From Bacteroides zhangwenhongii (GTDB lineage Bacteria; Bacteroidota; Bacteroidia; Bacteroidales; Bacteroidaceae): 64,000 nt of DNA. Where the stretch lies: assembly GCF_009193325.2 (NCBI RefSeq), contig NZ_CP059856.1:2604001-2668000 (forward strand), in the 5' to 3' direction. Both the position numbers and the translations under genes were made by a program. Under the pieces are notes generated by a model. That model saw only the letters and a list, made by a program, of their open reading frames with translations, searched no databases and was not told the DNA's origin. Below are positions 9,090 through 17,924 of this stretch, piece by piece (the stretch's first letter is position 1; each line of letters begins with the position of its first letter).

Positions 9090-9794
9090 ATGATTGCCAT
9101 TGACAGACTTAGAAAGAATTTCGGTGAAAAGGTTGCGGTAGATATAGAACACTATGAAATCAATCAAGGTGATATGCTCGGCTTGGTAGGAAACAACGGT
9201 GCCGGAAAGACAACGCTTTTCCGATTAATGCTCGACCTATTAAAAGCGGACAACGGGAAAGTAGTGATCAATGACATTGACGTAAGCCAAAGCGAAGACT
9301 GGAAAAGCTTTACAGGCGCATTTATAGATGACGGATTTTTGATTGACTATCTTACTCCTGAAGAATATTTCTACTTCATCGGAAAGATGTACGGATTAAA
9401 AAAGGAGGAGGTGGACGAACGCCTGGTTACTTTTGAACGCTTCATGAACGGAGAAGTGATCGGACACAAGAAACTGATCCGTAATTACTCCGCCGGCAAC
9501 AAACAGAAAATCGGTATCATCTCCGCCATGCTTCATCATCCGCAATTATTGATATTGGATGAACCGTTCAATTTCCTCGATCCCAGTTCCCAGTCTGTCA
9601 TCAGACATCTGCTGAAAAAATATAACGAAGAATACCGGGCAACAGTCATAATCTCCAGTCATAACCTGAATCATACGGTAGATGTATGTCCTCGAATTGC
9701 TTTGCTGGAATATGGGGTAATCATCCGCGATATAACCAACAAGGACAATTCAGCCGAAAAAGAGCTGGAAGATTATTTTAATGTGAAAGAATGA
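9090..9794 (+). CDS. ABC transporter ATP-binding protein
   Basis: 234-residue stand-alone nucleotide-binding domain: Walker A GNNGAGKTT at 34-42, signature-like YSAGNKQK at 133-140, Walker B LLILDEP at 153-159, and the switch His in SSHNLNHT near residue 192. The signature is YSAGN rather than LSGGQ, as in many ABC-2 type ATPases. It pairs with the membrane protein immediately upstream. A lipoprotein gene follows after 26 bp on the same strand. Confidence 0.9.
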   Translation: MIAIDRLRKNFGEKVAVDIEHYEINQGDMLGLVGNNGAGKTTLFRLMLDLLKADNGKVVINDIDVSQSEDWKSFTGAFIDDGFLIDYLTPEEYFYFIGKMYGLKKEEVDERLVTFERFMNGEVIGHKKLIRNYSAGNKQKIGIISAMLHHPQLLILDEPFNFLDPSSQSVIRHLLKKYNEEYRATVIISSHNLNHTVDVCPRIALLEYGVIIRDITNKDNSAEKELEDYFNVKE

Positions 9795-9820
9795 GGGTAT
9801 TTACTATTTAAGAATAAACG

Positions 9821-10333
9821 ATGAAAGCAAAATTCAAACTGATACTTATTCTAGTAGGGCTGACCGCCATACTCTGTTCCTGCCGCACCTCCGCTCCGCG
9901 TCTGGATTATCAGGCATTGGCACGGGCTTCTATCCTATTAGGGGTGGACATCAATATGGAAGATAACCACAAGCTCTATCTGGAAGCGGCCAATTGGATA
10001 GGAACTCCCTATCGTGGAGGTGGAGACTCAAAGAGAGGTACTGACTGTTCCGGCATGGTTTATCAGATATATCGTAAAGTATACCACATTCAAGTGCCAC
10101 GCAACACGGAGGCCCTGAAAAGCAGGAGCAACAAGATAGCCAAACGAAACCTGAAAGAAGGAGACTTGCTCTTTTTTACCAGCAACCGCTCTAAAAGAAA
10201 AGTAGCCCATGTCGGCATCTACCTGAAGAATGGAAAGTTCATTCATGCCAGCACAAGTAAAGGAGTAATAGTCAGCAGGCTAAGTGAAGATTACTATAAC
10301 AGACATTGGATTAGCGGAGGCAGAATCCGTTAA
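9821..10333 (+). CDS. NlpC/P60 family lipoprotein, predicted cell-wall endopeptidase
   Basis: 170 residues. Lipoprotein signal with lipobox LCSC (lipidated Cys21). The NlpC/P60 catalytic set is complete: Cys76 in TDCSGM, His130 in VAHVGIY and His142 in FIHAST. Family members (Spr/MepS, YddH) cut the D-Glu-mDAP or D-Ala-mDAP bonds of peptidoglycan stem peptides, so a role in wall remodelling from the periplasm is likely. It is the fourth gene of the M16-ABC run. Exact bond specificity cannot be read from the sequence. Confidence 0.9.
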   Translation: MKAKFKLILILVGLTAILCSCRTSAPRLDYQALARASILLGVDINMEDNHKLYLEAANWIGTPYRGGGDSKRGTDCSGMVYQIYRKVYHIQVPRNTEALKSRSNKIAKRNLKEGDLLFFTSNRSKRKVAHVGIYLKNGKFIHASTSKGVIVSRLSEDYYNRHWISGGRIR

Positions 10334-10355
10334 CAATCAAACCCCAAAGTTCCCT

Positions 10356-10994
10356 ATGAATTATAAAACCTATTTATTTGATTTCGACTATACCCTGGCC
10401 GATTCGTCACGCGGCATCGTTAAATGCTTCAGAATCGTACTTACCCGTCACCAATATTTGACAGTCACTGATGAAGCTATCAAACGTACTATCGGTAAAA
10501 CACTCGAAGAATCTTTCAGCATTCTGACCGGAGTGACCGACCCGGCACAACTTGCAGCCTTCCGACAGGAATACAGGCAGGAAGCAGATATACACATGAA
10601 CGTGAATACCTGTCTTTTCCCCGACACATTATCAACATTGACAGCGCTGAAAAAACAAGGTGCCCGTATCGGCATTATCTCTACTAAATATCGTTTTAGA
10701 ATAGTAAGCTTTTTGGAAAAGTATATGCCCGAAGATTTTCTGGATATTGTGGTGGGCGGAGAAGATGTGAAAGCCGCCAAACCTTCACCGGAAGGAGTAC
10801 GATTTGCTTTGGAACATTTGGGTAGTGCACCTCAAGAGACCTTGTACATCGGAGACAGCACCGTTGATGCGGAGACTGCCTGCAACGCCGGAGTGGACTT
10901 TGCCGGAGTACTCAACGGAATGACTACCGCAGAAGAACTGCAAGCTTATCCACACAAAATCATCATGAGAAATCTTGAAGAGTTAGTCCGATAG
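10356..10994 (+). CDS. HAD-superfamily phosphatase (phosphoglycolate phosphatase-like)
   Basis: The chosen ATG gives 212 residues starting MNYKTYLFDFDYT; an in-frame ATG at 10284 would overlap the upstream gene by 50 bp and add residues without homology to the HAD fold. Motif I is DFDYT (Asp9, Asp11), followed by a helical cap typical of Gph/PgmB proteins, motif II Ser in IISTKY, motif III Lys in AAKPSPEG, and motif IV GDSTVDAETA. Predicted to hydrolyse a small phosphate ester in the cytoplasm; phosphoglycolate is one possibility. It closes the plus-strand run that began with the M16 protease. Confidence 0.85.
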   Translation: MNYKTYLFDFDYTLADSSRGIVKCFRIVLTRHQYLTVTDEAIKRTIGKTLEESFSILTGVTDPAQLAAFRQEYRQEADIHMNVNTCLFPDTLSTLTALKKQGARIGIISTKYRFRIVSFLEKYMPEDFLDIVVGGEDVKAAKPSPEGVRFALEHLGSAPQETLYIGDSTVDAETACNAGVDFAGVLNGMTTAEELQAYPHKIIMRNLEELVR

Positions 10995-11013
10995 CAAAAA
11001 AATAAAAGAAATA

Positions 11014-11045
11014 TTTGCCGGGTATGAATAAAAATAGTACTTTTG
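11014..11045 (+). promoter_or_regulatory. Promoter of the rplU-rpmA operon
   Basis: TTTG at 11014-11017, a 20-bp spacer and TACTTTTG at 11038-11045 match the Bacteroides -33/-7 consensus. Transcription would begin near 11050, leaving a leader of about 85 nt. Confidence 0.65.
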
Positions 11046-11134
11046 TGCCCGATTATTCCGCAACGGGTTCGACAAAGAGTTCTCTAAGTGATTAAAGACC
11101 ACCCGCCGGAGCTAACTTATACATTATATATAAG
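11046..11134 (+). promoter_or_regulatory. Structured 5' leader of rplU (possible ribosomal-protein leader)
   Basis: The leader can fold: CGGGT at 11064-11068 pairs with ACCCG at 11101-11105, enclosing an AGAGTTCTCT self-complementary segment at 11076-11085. Ribosomal protein operons are often autoregulated through such leaders. I do not recognise a specific named family, so the regulatory role is inference. Confidence 0.35.
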
Positions 11135-11452
11135 ATGTACGCAATTGTAGAAATTAACGGTCAGCAGTTTAAAGCAGAAGCTGGTCAGAAGTTGTTCGTT
11201 CACCACATCGAAGGTGCAGAAAACGGTTCAACAGTAGAATTTGAAAAAGTTCTTTTGGTAGACAAAGACGGAAACGTAACAGTAGGTGCTCCTATTGTAG
11301 AAGGCGCTAAAGTTGTTTGCCAGGTTGTATCAAACTTGGTTAAAGGTGACAAAGTACTTGTTTTCCACAAGAAAAGAAGAAAAGGTCACAGAAAATTGAA
11401 CGGTCACCGTCAACAGTTCACTGAGTTAACAATCACAGAAGTAGTAGCTTAA
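11135..11452 (+). CDS. rplU: 50S ribosomal protein L21
   Basis: 105 residues, starting [18 protein letters not shown], with the typical [25 protein letters not shown]-terminal rRNA-binding region (basic). L21 binds 23S rRNA together with L20. It is directly followed by rpmA (L27), the usual pairing in bacteria, with a 22-bp gap. It has its own promoter and a structured leader upstream. Confidence 0.98.
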   Translation: MYAIVEINGQQFKAEAGQKLFVHHIEGAENGSTVEFEKVLLVDKDGNVTVGAPIVEGAKVVCQVVSNLVKGDKVLVFHKKRRKGHRKLNGHRQQFTELTITEVVA

Positions 11453-11474
11453 TCAATTTAAAAAGTAAGAAGAA

Positions 11475-11738
11475 ATGGCACATAAAAAAGGTGTCGGTAG
11501 TTCTAAGAACGGCCGCGAATCAGCAAGTAAGAGATTAGGCGTTAAGATATTTGGTGGCGAAGCTTGCAAAGCAGGCAACATCATCGTTCGTCAAAGAGGT
11601 ACTGAATTCCATCCGGGTGAAAACATCGGAATGGGTAAAGACCATACTCTTTTCGCTTTGGTAGATGGTACAGTTAGTTTCAAGGTAGGCAAAGAAGACA
11701 GAAGATATGTTTCTGTTGTTCCTGCAACTGAAGCGTAA
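11475..11738 (+). CDS. rpmA: 50S ribosomal protein L27
   Basis: 87 residues with the N terminus [16 protein letters not shown], the family signature near [23 protein letters not shown] and the full-length C terminus. L27 reaches into the peptidyl-transferase centre with its N-terminal tail. Unlike the Firmicutes form there is no N-terminal extension to be cleaved. Second gene of the rplU operon, ended by the terminator at 11764-11804. Confidence 0.98.
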   Translation: MAHKKGVGSSKNGRESASKRLGVKIFGGEACKAGNIIVRQRGTEFHPGENIGMGKDHTLFALVDGTVSFKVGKEDRRYVSVVPATEA

Positions 11739-11763
11739 TTGCATTACAGAAAATATTCAAGAG

Positions 11764-11804
11764 AAGGAGATGTAATCCAAGTGATTGCATCTCCTTTCTT
11801 TTTT
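11764..11804 (+). terminator. Intrinsic terminator after rpmA
   Basis: AAGGAGATG (11764-11772) pairs with CATCTCCTT (11788-11796) and is followed by a T-rich run (TCTTTTTT). Confidence 0.8.
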
Positions 11805-11817
11805 ATGTCAGTTTTCA

Positions 11818-11849
11818 TTGCTTGGTTCTTTGTTTTTTCTTTATCTTTG
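11818..11849 (+). promoter_or_regulatory. Candidate promoter of serS
   Basis: TATCTTTG at 11842-11849 is a good -7 box; a TTG at 11818-11820 is 21 bp upstream. The box lies downstream of a possible TTG start at 11822, which supports the later ATG at 11885 as the true serS start. Confidence 0.55.
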
Positions 11850-11884
11850 CATCCATTAAACGAAAGTTCATTAAAAGTATAGAT

Positions 11885-13159
11885 ATGCTTACCATTAAAC
11901 AAATTACAGAAAACACAGAGGCGGTTATCCGCGGACTGGAAAAGAAGCATTTCAAAAATGCAAAAGAGACAATCGACCAAGTGATTGCTTTAAACGACAA
12001 GAGACGTACTACACAAAATCAATTAGATAAAAACCTGGCAGAGGTCAACTCGCTTTCGCGTACTATCGGACAACTGATGAAAGAAGGCAAGAAAGAAGAG
12101 GCTGAATCTGCACGTGCCCGCGTTGCCGAACTGAAAGAAGGTAACAAAGAATTGGATGCTGTCATGACACAAGCTGCAACAGAAATGCAGAACGTGCTCT
12201 ACACGATCCCCAATGTTCCTTATGACAGTGTACCTGAAGGTGTAGGAGCAGAAGACAATGTCGTAGAAAAGATGGGGGGCATGGAAACAGAACTTCCTAA
12301 AGATGCGCTTCCTCATTGGGAATTGGCTAAAAAATACGACCTGATTGATTTCGATCTGGGTGTAAAAATCACAGGTGCAGGTTTCCCTGTATACAAAGGT
12401 AAAGGCGCACAACTTCAACGTGCCCTTATCAACTTCTTCTTGGACGAAGCACGCAAGTCCGGATATACCGAAATCATGCCGCCGACAGTTGTCAACGCTG
12501 CTTCCGGTTACGGCACAGGACAGCTTCCCGACAAAGAAGGACAGATGTATCACTGCGAAGTAGACGATTTATATCTGATCCCGACAGCAGAAGTCCCTGT
12601 GACAAACATCTATCGTGACGTAATTCTGGAAGAGAAACAGTTACCGATTATGAACTGCGCATACACTCAATGTTTCCGTCGTGAAGCAGGTTCATACGGC
12701 AAAGATGTGCGTGGCCTGAACCGCCTGCACGAATTCTCCAAAGTAGAATTAGTCCGTATCGACAAGCCGGAACACTCTAAGCAGTCTCATCAGGAAATGC
12801 TTGACCACGTAGAAGGCCTGTTGCAGAAACTGGAACTTCCGTACCGCATACTTCGCCTTTGCGGTGGCGACATGAGTTTCACCGCTGCGCTCTGCTTCGA
12901 CTTTGAAGTATATTCGGAAGCACAGAAACGCTGGTTGGAAGTAAGTTCCGTATCCAATTTCGATACTTATCAGGCCAACCGCCTGAAATGCCGCTACCGT
13001 AATGCGGACAAGAAAACCGAGCTTTGCCATACATTGAACGGTTCGGCATTGGCACTCCCCCGTATCGTTGCCGCTTTGCTCGAAAACAACCAGACTCCGG
13101 AAGGTATCAGAATCCCGAAAGCACTGGTTCCATATTGCGGCTTTGACATGATAGACTAA
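11885..13159 (+). CDS. serS: Seryl-tRNA synthetase
   Basis: 424 residues from MLTIKQITENTEAV. Class II aminoacyl-tRNA synthetase that charges tRNA-Ser. It has an N-terminal two-helix coiled-coil arm (about residues 30-100, rich in Lys/Glu) that grips the long variable arm of tRNA-Ser, then the catalytic core with motif 2 (FRREAGSYGKDVRGLNRLHEF) and motif 3 (GSALALPRIVAALLEN). The in-frame TTG at 11822 would place the start inside the promoter, so it is rejected. Monocistronic, flanked by its own promoter and terminator. Confidence 0.97.
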   Translation: MLTIKQITENTEAVIRGLEKKHFKNAKETIDQVIALNDKRRTTQNQLDKNLAEVNSLSRTIGQLMKEGKKEEAESARARVAELKEGNKELDAVMTQAATEMQNVLYTIPNVPYDSVPEGVGAEDNVVEKMGGMETELPKDALPHWELAKKYDLIDFDLGVKITGAGFPVYKGKGAQLQRALINFFLDEARKSGYTEIMPPTVVNAASGYGTGQLPDKEGQMYHCEVDDLYLIPTAEVPVTNIYRDVILEEKQLPIMNCAYTQCFRREAGSYGKDVRGLNRLHEFSKVELVRIDKPEHSKQSHQEMLDHVEGLLQKLELPYRILRLCGGDMSFTAALCFDFEVYSEAQKRWLEVSSVSNFDTYQANRLKCRYRNADKKTELCHTLNGSALALPRIVAALLENNQTPEGIRIPKALVPYCGFDMID

Positions 13160-13179
13160 TAAAAGAGCAAGTATATAAA

Positions 13180-13214
13180 GAGCCACTCATCAAAAGAGTG
13201 GCTTTTCTTTTTTG
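13180..13214 (+). terminator. Intrinsic terminator after serS
   Basis: AGCCACTC (13181-13188) pairs with GAGTGGCT (13196-13203), followed by TTTCTTTTTTTG. Confidence 0.85.
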
Positions 13215-13240
13215 TTTTTCGTAAATAAGCTGTATCTTTG
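13211..13240 (+). promoter_or_regulatory. Promoter of the fused reductase/GltD gene
   Basis: TTTG at 13211-13214, an 18-bp spacer and TATCTTTG at 13233-13240, a close match to the Bacteroides consensus. The -33 box overlaps the T tail of the serS terminator. Confidence 0.65.
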
Positions 13241-13299
13241 CCGAAATTTATAACATTCTGATAGCAGTTACGTAATAAAACCAACAAAATAATTAGATA

Positions 13300-15600
13300 A
13301 TGAACAAAATCATTAGCAAAGAACGCTTTTCTGAGAAAGTATTCAAATTTGAGATTGAAGCTCCTCTGATTGCTAAATCTCGTAAGGCCGGACACTTCGT
13401 CATCGTACGTGTAGGCGAAAAGGGAGAACGTATGCCTCTGACTATAGCCGGTTCTGACGTAAAGAAAGGCACTATTACCTTAGTAGTACAGGAAGTCGGG
13501 CTTTCTTCAACCCGTCTTTGCGAGCTGAACGAGGGTGATTACATTACGGATGTAGTAGGTCCGTTGGGACAGGCTACACACATTGAGAAGTTCGGAACAG
13601 TAGTTTGTGCCGGTGGTGGTGTAGGTGTTGCTCCGATGCTCCCCATTGTACAGGCTTTGAAAGCTGCCGGAAATCGTGTGATTACCGTATTGGCGGGACG
13701 TAACAAAGATCTTATCATCCTGGAGAAAGAAATGCGTGAAAGTTCCGACGAAGTAATCATCATGACGGACGACGGTTCATACGGCCGCAAAGGTCTGGTG
13801 ACGGAAGGTGTGGAAGAAGTTATCAAACGCGAGAAAGTGGATAAATGCTTCGCCATCGGTCCTGCAATCATGATGAAATTCGTTTGCTTGCTAACCAAAA
13901 AATATGAGATTCCGACCGATGTTTCACTAAACACTATCATGGTGGACGGAACAGGTATGTGCGGTGCTTGCCGTATTACCGTAGGAGGAAAAACGAAATT
14001 CGTTTGTGTAGACGGTCCCGAATTTGACGGTCACCAGGTTAATTTTGACGAAATGCTGAAACGTATGGGCGCATTCAAGAATATCGAACGCGAAGAAATG
14101 CACAAGCTGGAGTCGGAATGCGAAGCCACCAAAGAAATAGACGAAAACAGCCGCAATGCAGCCTGGAGACAGGAGTTGCGCAAATCAATGAAACCCAAAG
14201 AACGTACAGCGATTCCCCGTGTAGAGATGAATGAGCTTGACCCGGAATACCGTTCACACAGCCGCAAAGAAGAGGTAAATCAAGGTTTGACGGCAGAACA
14301 GGCAGTTACAGAAGCCAAACGTTGTCTTGACTGTGCTAATCCGGGATGTACCGAAGGCTGTCCGGTAGGTATCGATATTCCTCGTTTCATCAAAAATATC
14401 GAGCGCGGAGAGTTCCTTGAAGCAGCCAAAACTTTGAAAGAGACAAGTGCGCTTCCGGCTGTTTGCGGTCGTGTTTGTCCTCAGGAGAAACAGTGTGAAT
14501 CAAAATGTATTCATCTGAAAATGAATGAGAAGCCGGTCGCTATCGGTTATTTGGAACGCTTTGCCGCTGATTACGAACGCGAAAGCGGACAAATTTCAGT
14601 ACCTGTCATCGCTGATAAGAACGGTATCAAAATAGCAGTAATTGGTTCCGGACCTGCCGGACTGGCATTTGCCGGTGATATGGCTAAGTTTGGCTATGAT
14701 GTAACTGTATTTGAGGCATTACATGAAATCGGTGGTGTATTGAAATACGGTATTCCCGAATTCCGTCTGCCCAACAAGATTGTAGATGTAGAAATAGACA
14801 ACCTTGTGAAGATGGGGGTTAACTTTATCAAAGACTGCATCGTAGGAAAAACAATCAGCGTGGAGGATTTGAAGGCAGAAGGTTTCAAAGGCATATTTGT
14901 CGCTTCCGGTGCAGGACTGCCGAACTTTATGAATATTCCCGGAGAGAACTCGATCAACATCATGTCTTCCAACGAATATCTCACCCGTGTCAATCTGATG
15001 GACGCAGCCAGTGAAGAATCCGACACTCCGGTAGCTTTCGGCAAGAATGTAGCGGTTATCGGTGGAGGAAACACAGCTATGGATTCTGTTCGTACCGCCA
15101 AGCGTCTGGGTGCCGAACGTGCCATGATTATCTACCGCCGTTCGGAAGAAGAGATGCCCGCACGTATCGAGGAGGTAAAACATGCCAAAGAAGAGGGAGT
15201 AGAATTCCTGACACTCCATAATCCCATCGAATACATAGCCGACGAACAAGGATGCGTTAAACAGGTAGTCCTGCAAAAGATGGAATTAGGTGAACCGGAT
15301 GCTTCCGGACGTCGCAGTCCTGTACCCGTTCCCGGAGCAACAGAAACAATAGACATCGATCTGGCCATCGTCAGTGTAGGTGTATCTCCCAACCCGATTG
15401 TTCCGAGTTCTATCAAAGGACTGGAATTAGGACGCAAAGGAACGATTGCCGTTAATGACAATATGGAATCTTCCATTCCCATGATTTATGCAGGCGGTGA
15501 CATCGTGCGCGGTGGAGCAACGGTCATTCTCGCTATGGGAGACGGCCGCAAGGCTGCTGCTGCCATGAATGAGCAACTAAAAGCAAATGCCGGTAACTAA
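13300..15600 (+). CDS. Fused ferredoxin-NADP reductase-like / NADPH-dependent glutamate synthase small-subunit-like flavoprotein (NfnAB/SudAB type)
   Basis: 766 residues made of two parts. Residues 1 to ~280 are an FNR/PyrK-like domain with an FAD/NAD half and a Cys cluster GMCGACR...FVC for a [2Fe-2S] centre. Residues ~285-766 are GltD-like: Cys motifs CLDCANPGCTEGCP and CGRVCPQEKQCESKC for [4Fe-4S] clusters, a GSGPAGLAFAGD FAD-binding loop and GGGNTAMDSVRTAKR for NADPH. Annotation pipelines call this a dihydroorotate dehydrogenase B NAD subunit/glutamate synthase fusion. The architecture matches the NfnA and NfnB subunits joined head to tail, which bifurcate electrons between NADPH, NADH and ferredoxin; that function is inference. 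No large glutamate synthase subunit is adjacent. Confidence 0.88.
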   Translation: MNKIISKERFSEKVFKFEIEAPLIAKSRKAGHFVIVRVGEKGERMPLTIAGSDVKKGTITLVVQEVGLSSTRLCELNEGDYITDVVGPLGQATHIEKFGTVVCAGGGVGVAPMLPIVQALKAAGNRVITVLAGRNKDLIILEKEMRESSDEVIIMTDDGSYGRKGLVTEGVEEVIKREKVDKCFAIGPAIMMKFVCLLTKKYEIPTDVSLNTIMVDGTGMCGACRITVGGKTKFVCVDGPEFDGHQVNFDEMLKRMGAFKNIEREEMHKLESECEATKEIDENSRNAAWRQELRKSMKPKERTAIPRVEMNELDPEYRSHSRKEEVNQGLTAEQAVTEAKRCLDCANPGCTEGCPVGIDIPRFIKNIERGEFLEAAKTLKETSALPAVCGRVCPQEKQCESKCIHLKMNEKPVAIGYLERFAADYERESGQISVPVIADKNGIKIAVIGSGPAGLAFAGDMAKFGYDVTVFEALHEIGGVLKYGIPEFRLPNKIVDVEIDNLVKMGVNFIKDCIVGKTISVEDLKAEGFKGIFVASGAGLPNFMNIPGENSINIMSSNEYLTRVNLMDAASEESDTPVAFGKNVAVIGGGNTAMDSVRTAKRLGAERAMIIYRRSEEEMPARIEEVKHAKEEGVEFLTLHNPIEYIADEQGCVKQVVLQKMELGEPDASGRRSPVPVPGATETIDIDLAIVSVGVSPNPIVPSSIKGLELGRKGTIAVNDNMESSIPMIYAGGDIVRGGATVILAMGDGRKAAAAMNEQLKANAGN

Positions 15601-15640
15601 CCGCCGGCGCTTGCTTCAGCATAATAAAAATAGAATAAGG

Positions 15641-15677
15641 AAAGCCCCGTCTACATCAAGTAAACGGGGCTTTTCTT
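15641..15677. terminator. Bidirectional terminator between the reductase gene and panD
   Basis: AAAGCCCCGT (15641-15650) pairs with ACGGGGCTTT (15663-15673 region) followed by TTCTTATT; on the other strand the stem is preceded by an A run, so it can also serve the convergent panC-panD operon. Confidence 0.85.
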
Positions 15678-15703
15678 ATTATTCAAATATCAAAGATACT
15701 TTC

Positions 15704-16057
15704 CTACTTTACCACTTTGTTTGTCTCTGGATCCGGGAAAATAACTGTCGGTTTAAACGACTTGGCTTCCTCAAAATCCATCAATGCGTAAGACATGATA
15801 ATAACAATATCATCCGGTTGCACCTTACGTGCCGCAGCACCATTCAGGCAAATCTTGCCCGAACCGCGTTCACCTTTGATAATGTAGGTTTCAAAGCGCT
15901 CGCCGTTATTGTTATCGGCAATATACACTTTCTCCCCCGCAATCATGTTTGCAGCGTCCAGCAAATCCTCATCAATCGTGATGCTACCCATATAGTTTAA
16001 GTTAGCTTCCGTGACGCGCGCGCAATGAATTTTCGACTTCAACACTTCAATCATCAT
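15704..16057 (-). CDS. panD: Aspartate 1-decarboxylase precursor
   Basis: 117 residues. Converts L-aspartate to beta-alanine for pantothenate and CoA. The proenzyme cleaves itself between Gly24 and Ser25 (sequence YMGSITID), and Ser25 becomes the pyruvoyl cofactor; that site is intact and its numbering matches the E. coli enzyme when the first of the two Met codons is used. The [12 protein letters not shown] motif of the active site is present. Downstream partner of panC with an 18-bp gap. Confidence 0.97.
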   Translation of the reverse strand: MMIEVLKSKIHCARVTEANLNYMGSITIDEDLLDAANMIAGEKVYIADNNNGERFETYIIKGERGSGKICLNGAAARKVQPDDIVIIMSYALMDFEEAKSFKPTVIFPDPETNKVVK

Positions 16058-16075
16058 AAGGTTTCGTCTTTTTAG

Positions 16076-16921
16076 TTATTCTTTATATTTAATGTTATCA
16101 ATCAGTCGTACTTCCCCGCAGAATACGGTGATACACCCTACCGCATAAGAAGTATCTTCCCAATCATTTATCTTCTGCAATGTATTTCCGTCTACAATCT
16201 CAAAGTACTCCAAACGCAAGCCCGGTGCAGCTTCAATCGCATCCTCCACCATCTTTTGCGTCTCACTTACCGTATGAGTGGCCGCAAAGTTACGACTTTT
16301 AAATAATGTGCGGGAAATATTTAAAGCATTTTCACGTTCTTCTGCAGACAAACGCTTGTTACGGCTACTCAATGCCAACCCGTCTTCTTCACGTACGATA
16401 GGGCAACCCACAATCTCCAAAGAATAATTTAATTGCCGAACCATCTCACGGATAATCGCCAACTGCTGGAAATCCTTCTCACCGAAATAAGCCCTATCCG
16501 GCTGCACTGCGTCAAACAGCTTGCTGACAATCTGGCAAACACCATTGAAATGTCCCGGACGGAACGCTCCTTCCATCACAGTATCCAACGGAGCATAACT
16601 GAACTGACGGGTATCCGGTTCCGGGTACATCTCACTCACCGAAGGAGCAAATACCAATGCTGCACCACATTCTTCCAACAAGCTGCAATCAGCCTCCAAC
16701 GTACGCGGATATTTCTCTAAATCGTTTTTATCGTTAAACTGTGTGGGATTCACAAAGACACTCACTACAGTTACACCATTCTCACTTACGCTGCGCTTTA
16801 CCAGAGATGCGTGTCCCGCATGCAAAGCACCCATTGTAGGAACCAATCCTACCTTTTTACCCTGGGCTTTCAGTGCCGACAATTCGGCCTGTAAGTCCTT
16901 GATAGTGTGCACTACTTTCAT
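16076..16921 (-). CDS. panC: Pantothenate synthetase (pantoate-beta-alanine ligase)
   Basis: 281 residues. Joins pantoate and beta-alanine with ATP to give pantothenate. Visible motifs: [14 protein letters not shown] (the HxGH nucleotide-binding motif), [38 protein letters not shown] and SSRNKRLS (KMSKS-like loop). First gene of a two-gene operon with panD, so both late steps of pantothenate synthesis are made together. Its 5' end faces the glycogen synthase-like gene across a 142-bp divergent promoter region. Confidence 0.97.
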   Translation of the reverse strand: MKVVHTIKDLQAELSALKAQGKKVGLVPTMGALHAGHASLVKRSVSENGVTVVSVFVNPTQFNDKNDLEKYPRTLEADCSLLEECGAALVFAPSVSEMYPEPDTRQFSYAPLDTVMEGAFRPGHFNGVCQIVSKLFDAVQPDRAYFGEKDFQQLAIIREMVRQLNYSLEIVGCPIVREEDGLALSSRNKRLSAEERENALNISRTLFKSRNFAATHTVSETQKMVEDAIEAAPGLRLEYFEIVDGNTLQKINDWEDTSYAVGCITVFCGEVRLIDNIKYKE

Positions 16922-17027
16922 TTTCGTCTATTGGTTTATGTTTTACTCGTTTGCAAAAACTCTGCAAAATAAACTAATATTTGCCACATAAAGAAAGAAT
17001 ATCTTATTTAATGTGTCTTTTTTTTCG

Positions 17028-17035
17028 TATCTTTG
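17028..17035 (+). promoter_or_regulatory. -7 box of the GT5-like gene
   Basis: TATCTTTG, 28 bp before the ATG at 17064; preceded by a T run and no clear TTTG at the right distance. Confidence 0.5.
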
Positions 17036-17063
17036 CACAATATTATAGAGAACTATTGTTATT

Positions 17064-17903
17064 ATGACAAAGGCGAATAAAGTTTTATTTATTACTCAAG
17101 AGATTACACCTTACGTTTCAGAATCCGAAATGGCCAATATAGGTAGAAACCTTCCACAGGCGATCCAAGAAAAAGGCCGTGAAATCAGAACCTTTATGCC
17201 CAAATGGGGAAACATCAATGAGCGCAGAAACCAACTGCACGAAGTGATTCGTCTTTCCGGTATGAATCTGATTATTGACGATACTGACCACCCCCTAATC
17301 ATAAAAGTCGCTTCTATTCAATCCGCACGTATGCAGGTATATTTCATCGACAATGATGATTATTTCCAGAACCGTATGCAGACTGCAGACGAAAATGGTG
17401 TGGAATATGATGATAACGACAGCCGCGCCATCTTCTATGCACGCGGCGTGCTGGAAACGGTGAAGAAGTTGCGCTGGTGTCCGGATGTAATTCACTGTCA
17501 CGGCTGGATGACTGCTTTGGCTCCTCTTTATATTAAGAAAGCCTACAAAGACGAACCTTCCTTCCGTGACGCTAAAGTAGTATTCTCGGTTTATGAAGAC
17601 GACTTTAAAAATACACTTAGCGATGACTTTGCAACTAAATTGATGTTGAAAGGTATCACAAAGAAAGACTTGGGTGATTTGAAAGAACCGGTAGATTATG
17701 CTGCTCTCTGCAAACTAGCTGTTGATTATTCCGATGGAGTAATACAAAACAGTGAAAAAGTGGACGAATCCATTATTGAATATGCCCGCCAATCAGGCAA
17801 GCTGGTACTTGATTACCAAAATCCGGAAAACTATGCAGATGCCTGCAATGAATTCTACGATAAGGTATGGGAAACTACTGCCAGCAATAACGAAGAAGAA
17901 TAA
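17064..17903 (+). CDS. Glycogen/starch synthase-like protein, GT5 N-terminal domain only
   Basis: 279 residues that match only the N-terminal Rossmann half of GT5 glycogen synthases (about half of the usual ~480 residues). Recognisable segments: VLFITQEITPY at the N terminus, GREIRTFMPKWG, VYFIDNDDYFQNR and WCPDVIHCHGWMTALAP. The ADP-glucose-binding K-T-G-G-L motif expected after ITPY is replaced by SESEM, and the C-terminal domain with the E-x7-E motif is absent; the next gene is an unrelated lipoprotein, so this is not a simple frameshift. It may be a non-catalytic partner or regulator of glycogen synthesis. A minus-strand glycogen operon lies nearby. The family call is firm, catalysis is doubtful. 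Confidence 0.8.
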   Translation: MTKANKVLFITQEITPYVSESEMANIGRNLPQAIQEKGREIRTFMPKWGNINERRNQLHEVIRLSGMNLIIDDTDHPLIIKVASIQSARMQVYFIDNDDYFQNRMQTADENGVEYDDNDSRAIFYARGVLETVKKLRWCPDVIHCHGWMTALAPLYIKKAYKDEPSFRDAKVVFSVYEDDFKNTLSDDFATKLMLKGITKKDLGDLKEPVDYAALCKLAVDYSDGVIQNSEKVDESIIEYARQSGKLVLDYQNPENYADACNEFYDKVWETTASNNEEE

Positions 17904-17924
17904 AAAATTCAAGATACGACGATC

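Noticed and set aside
7556..9794. Bacteriocin or antibiotic export cluster next to the M16 protease
   Set aside because: An ABC pair plus a protease can suggest this, but no precursor peptide, modification enzyme or immunity gene was found.
14719..15276. Minus-strand open frames inside the fused reductase/GltD gene (14694-15276)
   Set aside because: Both overlap a coding frame with clear cofactor motifs and show no motif of their own.
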